A stretch of DNA of 64,000 nucleotides from Allobosea sp. BH3 (GTDB taxonomy: Bacteria; Pseudomonadota; Alphaproteobacteria; Rhizobiales; Beijerinckiaceae). The translations under genes were made by a program, and so were the position numbers. Position 1 is the stretch's first letter, and every line of letters begins with the position of its first letter. The DNA is taken from positions 680,978 through 744,977 of the forward strand of contig NZ_JAIMCA010000002.1 of assembly GCF_025499465.1 (NCBI RefSeq), given 5' to 3'. Positions 35,321 through 44,247 of the stretch are shown here, piece after piece. The notes under the pieces are model-generated. The model worked only from the letters and a program-made list of their open reading frames with translations, did no database searches and had not been told where the DNA came from.

Positions 35321-36246
35321 CAGTAATGCACCTTCCTGTCGAGGGCGAAGGTCTGCATCACCGAGAAGACGAGGATGAAGGTCAGGAAGATGAAGGTCAG
35401 CGCCGCGGCATAGCCGGTGTGGAAATACTGAAAGCCTTCCAGATAGATGTTGTAGAGCAGCACCTCGGTGGAGCCGACGGGCCCGCCCCGCGTCATCACC
35501 GCAACGGTGTCGAAGATCTTGAAGGCGGTGATCATCGTGGTGACGAGCACGAACATCGTCGTCGGCCCGAGCAGCGGCCAGGTGATCGTCAGGAAGCGGT
35601 CGATGCCGCCGGCGCAGCCGTCGATCTCGGCCGCCTCGTAGAGATCGCGCGGGATCGCGGTCAGCCCGGCGAGAAACAGGATCATGTTGAAGCCGAGCAG
35701 CTGCCAGATGCCGATCACCGCCAGCGTCGCCAGCGCCGTCGAAGGCTCGCTGAGGAAGGCGACCGGCGCAAAGCCCAGCCACTTCAGAAGCGCGTTGACC
35801 GGGCCGAGCGAAGGATGGAGCAGGAACTGCCAGACCGTCGCCATGGCGATCAGCGTCGAGGTGACGGGCAGGAAGTAGATCACCTCGTAGAACGAGCGCG
35901 TCTGCTTGCGCCGATGCACCAGCACCGCGATCAGGAGCGCGCCCAGCACGCCACCGGGCACGACGATCGCGACATAGACCAGCGTGTTGACGAGCGAGCG
36001 GCGGATGATCGGATCGGCCAGCGCGCGCTGGAAATTCTTCAGCCCGACCCAGTCCATGTCGGTGCCGCCGAACTCGTAGTTCGTCAGGCTGAGCAGCGTC
36101 AGCGCGCCGAGCGGAAGCAGGATCGTCAGCAGCAGCAGCACGAGCGCCGGCATGGCGAAGCCGAGGCCCGTGACGCGCTCGATCCAGCGCCGGCGGCGTG
36201 CGACGGAGGCGAAGGATGCCGGGGTTGCGAGCGCAGCCATCGCCAT
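35320..36246 (-). CDS. ABC importer permease, UgpA type
   Basis: A 308-residue permease with six predicted helices, an Arg-rich N-terminal cytoplasmic segment and the EAA-loop motif EAAEIDGCAGGIDRFLTITW. GAGGG precedes the ATG. It follows the ATPase stop by 2 bases and overlaps the next permease by 1 base, so the importer genes are tightly coupled. Confidence 0.92.
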   Translation of the reverse strand: MAMAALATPASFASVARRRRWIERVTGLGFAMPALVLLLLTILLPLGALTLLSLTNYEFGGTDMDWVGLKNFQRALADPIIRRSLVNTLVYVAIVVPGGVLGALLIAVLVHRRKQTRSFYEVIYFLPVTSTLIAMATVWQFLLHPSLGPVNALLKWLGFAPVAFLSEPSTALATLAVIGIWQLLGFNMILFLAGLTAIPRDLYEAAEIDGCAGGIDRFLTITWPLLGPTTMFVLVTTMITAFKIFDTVAVMTRGGPVGSTEVLLYNIYLEGFQYFHTGYAAALTFIFLTFILVFSVMQTFALDRKVHY

Positions 36247-36248
36247 GG

Positions 36249-37430
<1,182 letters not shown>

Positions 37431-37498
37431 GTCGTTCGCCTCTCTGCGTTATCGGGATTGGAGCCCGCGTCGAAACGGGGTCCGGCAGGAAGCGGCCG

Positions 37499-38320
37499 TC
37501 AGGCGACGGGCGAGGGGTAGACCTCGTGGATCACGTCATCGATCCAGAGCGTCTTCAGCGCGGAGATCTCATGGACCTGCGCGGTATAGTCCCTGCCCTC
37601 GAAGCCGTAGGTCACGGCGCCGAGCGTCGCGGAACCGGCCATGCCGGGCTGCATCTCCGACCCGACCACGAAGCCGCAGGACGGACCCCAGATGTAGCGG
37701 GTGCCGTCGACCGCGAAATCATGGGCGCGGTGGAGATGGCCGCTCGCGACGAAGGCGACGTCATTCCGGCGGACGAGATCAAGCAGATGGGCGCGCGGCC
37801 GCGGCGGCACGCTCCAGTAGCCCTTGTCGCCCTCGTCGGGGCTCTCGATGAAGAGGGGGCGGTGCAGGAACCAGCCGAGGCGGCGGCCCTGCGCCTCTGC
37901 GATCTGCCGGTCGAGCCAGGCGAGCTGGCGCTGCTCCTCGGTCTCGTCGCTGCCGAACAGCATGGAATTGAGGCCGATCAGCCGCCAATTCTCGAGATCA
38001 TGGACCCAGAAATCTTCGCCGATATGCTCGCGCCAGCGCGCCAGCCGCTCGTCATTGACCGGCTGGTGCGGATGATAGGCCTCGCCGACATCATGGTTGC
38101 CGGGGATGCTGAGCACGGGCACGCCGAGCGTGTCGAGCAGGTCACTGCAATGCGAGAAGTCGGCGGCGATATCGGCGCCATCGACCGTGACATCGCCGGT
38201 ATGGATCACGAGGTCGGGCCGCTGCGCCGAAAGCCAGCTTGTCAGCGGCTCCCAGTTGCAGGCGAAATGCTGCTTGATCGGACTGAGATGGGTGTCTGAA
38301 ATTTGCACGACCCGGTGCAT
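37499..38320 (-). CDS. metallophosphoesterase, GpdQ/Icc-like (first gene of importer operon)
   Basis: A 273-residue cytoplasmic calcineurin-like phosphodiesterase with intact metal motifs: D-x-H (Asp9, His11), GD (Asp43), GNHD (Asn75, His76), a single-His LHRPLF segment (His153) and GHLH (194-197). GGAGGGAAG gives a strong ribosome site. It is only distantly similar to the second phosphodiesterase of the operon, so the two may cleave different bonds or stereoisomers. It is preceded by an operator-like sequence shared with the dehydrogenase/regulator promoter. Confidence 0.87.
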   Translation of the reverse strand: MHRVVQISDTHLSPIKQHFACNWEPLTSWLSAQRPDLVIHTGDVTVDGADIAADFSHCSDLLDTLGVPVLSIPGNHDVGEAYHPHQPVNDERLARWREHIGEDFWVHDLENWRLIGLNSMLFGSDETEEQRQLAWLDRQIAEAQGRRLGWFLHRPLFIESPDEGDKGYWSVPPRPRAHLLDLVRRNDVAFVASGHLHRAHDFAVDGTRYIWGPSCGFVVGSEMQPGMAGSATLGAVTYGFEGRDYTAQVHEISALKTLWIDDVIHEVYPSPVA

Positions 38321-38423
38321 GGCTTCCCTCCGAACACGCTCCCGCTGCCGGGATACGGGCCGCGTCCTTCAGTTCGGAAGCGGCATTTTTGCCATGAACC
38401 ATACAGATGAATGTTTGATGACA

Positions 38424-38436
38424 CAAATGTATTTGC
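38424..38436. promoter_or_regulatory. operator-like site upstream of the importer operon
   Basis: ACAAATGTATTTG contains the perfect palindrome CAAAT-GT-ATTTG and is identical over 12 bases to 28767-28778 in the dehydrogenase/regulator promoter. It sits 104 bases before the phosphodiesterase start, in an AT-rich patch with a second partial AATGT repeat at 38411-38415. Confidence 0.68.
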
Positions 38437-38517
38437 GGAGCGGCGATGGCGAGGGAAGCCGGCTACGCGCCATTCACCGCCTCATGGAGCGGACGTCTCA
38501 TTCCGGAGGGAGAAGCA

Positions 38518-38617
38518 CAGGGGTGAGGTGAGGTCGCTCGACCGGCAGCATGCCGCTTCAAGGCTGCGCGACCAATCCCCCACGGCAAGCTCGGTGAGCG
38601 ACCTCACCTCACCCCTG
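38518..38617. repeat. perfect 22-bp inverted repeat with 56-base spacer
   Basis: The 22-bp arms at 38518-38539 and 38596-38617 are exact reverse complements, each with the phrase GGTGAGGTGAGGTC or its complement. The element ends about 46 bases from the 3' end of the diaphorase gene. It resembles the other REP-type elements in layout but has its own sequence. Confidence 0.9.
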
Positions 38618-38663
38618 CCTCGCTCATGCCGGAACAGAGTTTCCCGCGGACGTTCCTATCTAG

Positions 38664-40253
38664 CTAATACACATCAGCTTGATAACGGCCGGCCTTCTTG
38701 AGCTCTGTGACGTAGATCACAGCGTCTTCCGTGGATTTGCGCCCCTGCTCGGCGACGAGGTCGATCATGGCGCGTTCGACGTCCTTCGCCATGCGCTTGG
38801 CGTCGCCGCAGACATAGAAATGCGCGCCCTGCTCGAGCCAGGCATAGAGCTCGGCCCCGCGCTCGCGCATACGGTCCTGGACATAGATCTTCTCGGCGCC
38901 GTCGCGGGACCAGGCCAGCGTCAGATTGGTCAGCAGCCCTTCCGCCTTCATGGCGTCGAGCTCATCCTCGTAGAAGAAGTCGGACGTCCGGCGCTGATGG
39001 CCGAAGAAGAGCCAGTTCTTGCCCGGTGCCTTCGTGGCGCGGCGGTCGTGCAGAAAGGCGCGGAACGGCGCGACACCGGTGCCGGGGCCGCACATGATGA
39101 CCGGCGTCTGCGGATTCTCCGGAAGTCCGAAACCATGGGCGCGCTGGACATAGACAGGCACCTTCTCGCCCGGCGCGACCCGCTCGGCGAGGAAGGTCGA
39201 GGCCACGCCCCAGCGCGGGCGCGAGCCGATGGCATAGCGCACGGCATCGACCGTCAGGGAGATGCGGCCGGGCGTGGCGTTGTGCGACGACGAGATCGAG
39301 TAGAGCCGCGGCTGCAGAGGGTCGAGCGCCTCGACGAAGGCCTCCGCCGAGAGCCGCGCGCCGCCGAACTTGTGGAGCGCGCCGAGCACGTCGAGCCGGT
39401 CGAGATCGCCATCCGGGTCCTCGCCCGCCGCCAGCCTGCGCGCCTTGGCCCGCGTCTCTCCGCCGGTGACATAGGAGATGAGCTGGAAGAGCGCATCCGG
39501 CGCCGACCCCAACGCGCGATCGGCGATCAACGCCTGACGCAGGCTCTTGCCCGCGACATCGGCGTCAGGCCGCGCGCCGAGCAGAGCGATGACCGCATCG
39601 ACAAGGCGCGGATCGTTCTGCGCCGCGATGCCGAAGGCGTCGCCGACAACGTAGTCGAGCCCGCATTCGTTAAGGTCGAACTCGACATGCCAGGTCTCCT
39701 TCTCGGAGCCTGCCCCGTTGAGCTTGCGACGGGACAGGAAGGTCGCCAGCGCCGGGTTCTCGCGGCTGCGGCCTGCCGGGCCAGCGGGCGCGGCCGGAGC
39801 GGCGACCTCGGCAGGCGCCGCAGCTGCGGCCGAGCCGCCCTCCTCCATCAGCGCCTTGACGGCGCGCAGCGTCTCCTTGCCACCCGGAGCGCAGAGGTTC
39901 AGCCGCCCTTCCGCCCCCGACGCGATGGCCGACGAATACGTCTCGCAGATATAGCCGCACTGTCCGCAATCCTGCTGAGCCATCGCGGCGTAGAGCTTTC
40001 GCGGCAGCGGGCGGCCCTCGGCCAGCTTCTGCCGTTCGGCGATCTCCATGGCCGGATCGTGCCAGGGCGCGCCATCATCCTCGGCGCCGCCCATGACCGC
40101 AGCGTTCTCGGCGGGCGAGAGCGCGGTGACCCCGGCGTTGTCGAGCGAGAGGAGACCGGCAAAGAAGCCGTTCAGCCAGGAACGCTGCTCCTCGCTGAAA
40201 GGCGCCGTCTCGGGGATGACCTGGACAAGAGGGGACGGGGTCTGGAGGGTCAC
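38664..40253 (-). CDS. CysJ-like FAD/NADPH diaphorase with N-terminal Fe-S domain
   Basis: A 529-residue electron-transfer flavoprotein, predicted to pass NADPH electrons to NirA. The C-terminal two thirds are ferredoxin-NADP-reductase type: RLYSISSS and GVASTFL for FAD, CGPGTGVAPFRAFL, HQRRTSDF and YVCGDAKRM for NADPH. Sulfite reductase alpha subunits carry an FMN flavodoxin at the N-terminus. Here there is instead a small Cys domain (Cys96, Cys99, Cys103, Cys121; CGQCGYIC and NLCAPGG) resembling the [4Fe-4S] domain of RnfB-type proteins. GTG at 40253 overlaps the nirA stop. It is the last gene of the nitrate operon. Confidence 0.88.
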   Translation of the reverse strand: MTLQTPSPLVQVIPETAPFSEEQRSWLNGFFAGLLSLDNAGVTALSPAENAAVMGGAEDDGAPWHDPAMEIAERQKLAEGRPLPRKLYAAMAQQDCGQCGYICETYSSAIASGAEGRLNLCAPGGKETLRAVKALMEEGGSAAAAAPAEVAAPAAPAGPAGRSRENPALATFLSRRKLNGAGSEKETWHVEFDLNECGLDYVVGDAFGIAAQNDPRLVDAVIALLGARPDADVAGKSLRQALIADRALGSAPDALFQLISYVTGGETRAKARRLAAGEDPDGDLDRLDVLGALHKFGGARLSAEAFVEALDPLQPRLYSISSSHNATPGRISLTVDAVRYAIGSRPRWGVASTFLAERVAPGEKVPVYVQRAHGFGLPENPQTPVIMCGPGTGVAPFRAFLHDRRATKAPGKNWLFFGHQRRTSDFFYEDELDAMKAEGLLTNLTLAWSRDGAEKIYVQDRMRERGAELYAWLEQGAHFYVCGDAKRMAKDVERAMIDLVAEQGRKSTEDAVIYVTELKKAGRYQADVY

Positions 40254-42046
40254 GCCGCTTCTCCCGTCTCGGCAACCAGTGCCTTCAGCGCCTCGATGTC
40301 GTGGCGCCGCGCGAAGGTGACGAAGCTCTCCTCGGGCGTGACACGATGCGTCTGCCAGGTACGCAGGATCGCCTCGACCAGGGCCGGCGCGTCCTCGGCC
40401 TTCACCTTCTCGCGGAAGGGCCTGGCCATGCCGCCATCGACGCCATAGCCGCCGCCGACCAGCAGGTCGTAGCCGGGCACGGTGTCGCCCTCCTCGTTGA
40501 CCGGCACCTTGGCGCCGATCAGGCCGAGGTCGCCGATATAGTGCTGGGCACAGGAATGATGGCAGCCGGTGAGGTGGATGTTCACCGGCTGGTCCAGCGT
40601 GATGCGCGGCTCGCAATGGGCGGCGATGGCGAGCGCATCCTCCTTGGTGTGGGCGGCGGCGAATTTGCAGCCCGTCGCGCCCGTGCAGGCGATCAGCCCG
40701 GCGCGCAGGATCGACGTCTCGGCCGAAAGCCCGCAGGCCTTCAGATTCGCGAGCACGTCCTCGACCCTGGCATCCGGCACGCCTGAGATCAGCAGGTTCT
40801 GCCAGACGGTGAGGCGAATGTCGCCGTCGCCGCACTCTTGCGAGATCGCGGCGATGACGCGCATCTGGGGAACGGTGAGCTTGCCCACCGGCAGCGCGAC
40901 GCCGACCCAGTTCAGGCCGGCCTGCGCCTGCGCATGCACGCCGATATGGGCGAGCCTGTCATAGACCGGTCGCGGCGCGACGAAGGCGCTGTCCAGCCGG
41001 ATCAGCCTGCGGCCCAGCTTCTCCTCGACGGCGGCCAGGAATTTCTCGAAGCCCCAGGCGTCGAGCACGTATTTCAGCCGCGCCTTGGCGCGGTTGGTGC
41101 GGTCGCCATTGGCGACGAAGACGCGCACCACCGCATCGGCGACGGCGACGGCATCGGACGGCGCGACGATGACGCCGGTGTCGCGGGCTAGGTCCTTGTG
41201 GCCGGTGATGCCGCCGAGCGCGAGGCGATACCAGATGCCGGGCTCGACCGGTTGCCCCTCGAAGGACGCGCCGGCGCCGACCTCGATCGCCTGGAAGCCG
41301 ATGTCGTTCGTGTCCTCCAGCGTCGCGATCGAGCCCGCCCCGTCGAAGGCGACGTTGAACTTGCGCGGCAGGCCGTAGAGCGAGCGGTCGTTGAGGATAT
41401 GGTGGTGCCAGGCGCGGGCATGGGGCCGGGTGTCCAGCAGCTCGAGCGGGTCGATGCCGGCGGTGGCGGAGCCGGTGACGTTGCGGATGTTGTCGGCGCC
41501 CGAGCCCTTGGCGGTGAGGCCGAGATCGGCGAGGCCCTCCAGCAGCAGCGGCGCGTTCTCGGCGGTGATCTCGCGGACCTGCAGGTTCGCACGGGTGGTG
41601 ACATGGCTGTAGCCGCCGCCGAAGCTCTCCGCGATGTCGGCGACGCCGGCGAACTGCCAGCTCTTCAGGATGCCGTTGGGGATGCGCAGGCGGCACATAT
41701 AGCTGTTCTGGGCGGGCGCCACGTAGAACAGCCCGTGATAGCGCCAGCGGAAATTGTCCTCGGGCTTGGGATAGGTTCCCGAAGACGCCTGTTCCTTGAA
41801 GCGGGCATAAGCGTCGAAGGGGTGCTCGGCCGCCTTCCATTTCTCCTGATCGGCGAGCTTGCCGCCGCCGGAGACAGTCTTCGCCTGCGCCTCCAGATGT
41901 TCCCGATCGGGGCCGGCGGGCGTGGCATTGCCCCCGCCAGCGCCCGTGCCGAGCGGCGCCAGCCCGCGCGCCGTGCGGGCCGACTGCATGCCGCTCGTGA
42001 AGCCTTCGAGATAGCGCTTCTGCTCGGGGGTGAAATCGTCGCTCAT
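40250..42046 (-). CDS. nirA: assimilatory nitrite reductase, ferredoxin-type NirA
   Basis: A 598-residue siroheme/[4Fe-4S] enzyme reducing nitrite to ammonium with six electrons. The cluster and siroheme ligands are Cys454, Cys460, Cys495 and Cys499 (CTGATGC and CHHSC). The two-fold repeat of ferredoxin-like halves is intact, for example FGGGYSHVTTRANLQVREI. A ~90-residue N-terminal extension is present. It is coupled to the downstream diaphorase by a GTGA overlap, suggesting that protein rather than free ferredoxin is its donor. Confidence 0.95.
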   Translation of the reverse strand: MSDDFTPEQKRYLEGFTSGMQSARTARGLAPLGTGAGGGNATPAGPDREHLEAQAKTVSGGGKLADQEKWKAAEHPFDAYARFKEQASSGTYPKPEDNFRWRYHGLFYVAPAQNSYMCRLRIPNGILKSWQFAGVADIAESFGGGYSHVTTRANLQVREITAENAPLLLEGLADLGLTAKGSGADNIRNVTGSATAGIDPLELLDTRPHARAWHHHILNDRSLYGLPRKFNVAFDGAGSIATLEDTNDIGFQAIEVGAGASFEGQPVEPGIWYRLALGGITGHKDLARDTGVIVAPSDAVAVADAVVRVFVANGDRTNRAKARLKYVLDAWGFEKFLAAVEEKLGRRLIRLDSAFVAPRPVYDRLAHIGVHAQAQAGLNWVGVALPVGKLTVPQMRVIAAISQECGDGDIRLTVWQNLLISGVPDARVEDVLANLKACGLSAETSILRAGLIACTGATGCKFAAAHTKEDALAIAAHCEPRITLDQPVNIHLTGCHHSCAQHYIGDLGLIGAKVPVNEEGDTVPGYDLLVGGGYGVDGGMARPFREKVKAEDAPALVEAILRTWQTHRVTPEESFVTFARRHDIEALKALVAETGEAA

Positions 42047-42074
42047 GATGCTGTTTTCCGGATGCGCTTCGCGG

Positions 42075-42497
42075 TCAGGCGGCGGCCGGCTTCTCCGCCG
42101 CGGCGATCATCGCGCCGGAAAGAGCGCCATAGGCCGTCGTCCAGGCGTCCTTCACCGCCGGGGTAAAGCCCTCGCCGAGGCCCTGCTCCAGCGTCCAGAG
42201 TAGCGCCGCGCCGACGGGAACGTAGTGCTCGGGCGCGACGCCGTAGCCGACATGCTTGCGTGCGAGGTTCTCGACGGCCGGCATCAGCGCCGGCAGGTCC
42301 TCGAGCCCTTTCACCACGACGGCGAGCGTGCCCATCAGCTTGCGACCCTGCTCCTTCATGTCCGCCGCCTTGAACAGCGGCTGGACCTCGGGCGCGATCT
42401 CGAACAGGCGGCCGTAGAACAGCGCGGCGGCCTGCTCGGCGATGGGGGCGACCATGGAGAAGCTCGTCTTGATCTCGGAAACCTGCGCAGGCGTCAT
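42075..42497 (-). CDS. single-domain bacterial hemoglobin
   Basis: A 140-residue globin with the proximal histidine at residue 82 (ARKHVGYGV) and a Gln in the distal region (residue 50). It matches the heme domain of flavohemoglobins and Vitreoscilla hemoglobin but has no reductase domain. A strong AAGGGAGGG site precedes the ATG. Inside the nitrate operon, a role in scavenging nitric oxide formed by the reductases, or in supplying oxygen, is plausible. The reductant is unknown; the neighbouring flavoproteins are candidates. Confidence 0.92.
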   Translation of the reverse strand: MTPAQVSEIKTSFSMVAPIAEQAAALFYGRLFEIAPEVQPLFKAADMKEQGRKLMGTLAVVVKGLEDLPALMPAVENLARKHVGYGVAPEHYVPVGAALLWTLEQGLGEGFTPAVKDAWTTAYGALSGAMIAAAEKPAAA

Positions 42498-42511
42498 GGC
42501 TTGCCCTCCCT

Positions 42512-43303
42512 TCAGGCGGCTTCGACGAAGCGGTGGCGTTCGTAGAGGAACTTCAGCACCGCCTCGCGGGCGGCGATGTAGGTGCGGTCGGACACCAGAT
42601 CGAGGCGTTTCCGCGGCCGGGCGAGGCGAACGTCGAGCACCTCGCCGATCCGGGCGGAGGGGCCGTTGGTCATCATCACGATCCGGTCCGAGAGCAGCAC
42701 CGCCTCGTCCACGTCATGGGTGATCATGATCATGGTGTTGCCGAGGGCGGCGTGGATCTGCATCACCGAGTCCTGCAGGTGGGCGCGGGTCAGCGCGTCG
42801 AGCGCGCCGAAGGGCTCGTCGAGCAGCAGGATCTTGGGCTCCATGGCGAGGCCGCGCGCGATGCCGACGCGCTGCTTCATGCCGCCGGAGATCTCGGCCG
42901 GGCGCCTGTCCTTGGCGTGGCCCATCTGGACGAGGTCGAGATTGTGCATGATCCAGTCATGCCGCTCGGCCTTGCTCTTCTTAGCCCCGAAGACCTTGTT
43001 CACGGCGAGCGCGACGTTGTCGTAGACGGTGAGCCAGGGCAGCAGCGAGTGGTTCTGGAAGACGACCGCACGGTCCGGCCCCGGGGCGTTGACCTCCTTG
43101 CCCTCGAGCAGGATGCCGCCCGTGCTTGCGGGCGTGAGGCCGGCGATGATGTTCAGCAGGGTCGACTTGCCGCAGCCGGAGTGGCCGATGATCGAGACGA
43201 ACTCGCCCTTGTCGATGACGAGGCTGATATCCTTCAGCACCTCGGTGGTGGCGCTGCCGCGCCGGAAGCTCTTGTCGACGTGGTCGATCTTCAGATAGCC
43301 CAT
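42512..43303 (-). CDS. nrtD: nitrate ABC importer ATPase NrtD
   Basis: A 263-residue ATPase with Walker A GHSGCGKST (40-48), signature ISGGMKQRVGIARG, Walker B ILLLDEPFGALD and ITHDVDEA. This is the nitrate/sulfonate/taurine subfamily; the partner genes make nitrate the substrate. The start at 43303 has GAGGAG 6 bases upstream and follows the nrtB stop by 10 bases. There is no NrtC-type fusion with a binding domain. Confidence 0.94.
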   Translation of the reverse strand: MGYLKIDHVDKSFRRGSATTEVLKDISLVIDKGEFVSIIGHSGCGKSTLLNIIAGLTPASTGGILLEGKEVNAPGPDRAVVFQNHSLLPWLTVYDNVALAVNKVFGAKKSKAERHDWIMHNLDLVQMGHAKDRRPAEISGGMKQRVGIARGLAMEPKILLLDEPFGALDALTRAHLQDSVMQIHAALGNTMIMITHDVDEAVLLSDRIVMMTNGPSARIGEVLDVRLARPRKRLDLVSDRTYIAAREAVLKFLYERHRFVEAA

Positions 43304-43313
43304 CGTTCGCTCC

Positions 43314-44219
43314 TCAGCCTTGCGCGGTGCCACGGGTGACGACGCTGCCGATGCCGGCGACGAGACGGTCGAGCACGAAGCCGACCACGCCGATGTAGAC
43401 GAGCGCCACGATGATGTCGGAGAGGCGCGAGGAGTTCCACGCGTCCCAGATGAAGAAGCCGATGCCGACGCCGCCGGTCAGCATCTCGGCCGCGACAATG
43501 GCGAGCCATGAGAGGCCGACGCCGATCCTGAGGCCCGTGAAGATGTAGGGCGCCGCCGAGGGCACCATGATCTTGTAGAAGAACTCGACCTGGTTCAGCC
43601 GCAGCACCTTGGCGACGTTGCGGTAATCCTGCGGGATGTTGCGGATGCCGACCGCGGTGTTGATGATCACCGGCCAGATCGCGGTGATGAAGATCACGAA
43701 GATCGCCGAGGGCTGGCTGTCGCGGAAGGCGGCGAGCGAGAGCGGCAGCCAAGCGAGCGGCGGCACGGTGCGCAGCACCTGGAAGACGGGATCGAGCCCG
43801 CGCATCGCCCAGACCGACTGGCCGATCAGCGCGCCGAGCAGCACGCCGACGACCGCCGCGAGGCTGAAGCCGATGGCAACGCGCTGGAGCGAGACCAGAA
43901 TGCGCCAGCCGAGCCCGATATCCTGCGAGCCCGCCCAGTAGAACGGCTCGACGATGAGGTCCTTCGCCTCATCCCAGATCTTGGTCGGCGGCGGCAGCGA
44001 GGATTGCGGGCCAGAGGCGGCGAGCTGCCAGACGAGCAGGATCAGCGCGACGGTGATCAGCGGCGGCACCAGATTGACCAGCGCGGCACGCAGCCAGGGC
44101 ATGAGCCGCTGCGAGAGCGGCTTGCCCTGCACGGCGGGCAGCGCCAGCACCGCCGGCTGGCCCGGCAGCGCGACGATTTTCGCCTCCGCGGTCTCCTCCT
44201 TCAGCACGGCCTGACCCAT
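43314..44219 (-). CDS. nrtB: nitrate ABC importer permease NrtB
   Basis: A 301-residue permease with about six helices after an N-terminal cytoplasmic segment of ~40 residues. Conserved loops LRTVPPLAWLPLSLAAF and NVAKVLRLNQVEFFYKI match NrtB/SsuC proteins. AGAGGAGAGACCG precedes the ATG. With NrtA and NrtD it forms the high-affinity nitrate importer; no second permease gene is present, as is usual for a homodimeric channel. Confidence 0.95.
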   Translation of the reverse strand: MGQAVLKEETAEAKIVALPGQPAVLALPAVQGKPLSQRLMPWLRAALVNLVPPLITVALILLVWQLAASGPQSSLPPPTKIWDEAKDLIVEPFYWAGSQDIGLGWRILVSLQRVAIGFSLAAVVGVLLGALIGQSVWAMRGLDPVFQVLRTVPPLAWLPLSLAAFRDSQPSAIFVIFITAIWPVIINTAVGIRNIPQDYRNVAKVLRLNQVEFFYKIMVPSAAPYIFTGLRIGVGLSWLAIVAAEMLTGGVGIGFFIWDAWNSSRLSDIIVALVYIGVVGFVLDRLVAGIGSVVTRGTAQG

Positions 44220-44247
44220 ACGGTCTCTCCTCTGGTGAACTGATGTC

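Larger units (their letters stand above)
38321..38663. other. 343-bp control region and repeat between phosphodiesterase and diaphorase genes
   Basis: This gap is the promoter region of the importer operon (38321 to about 38440) and the 3' flank of the nitrate assimilation operon. It contains the operator-like 12-mer and a long perfect inverted repeat, both listed separately. No gene is seen. Confidence 0.65.
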
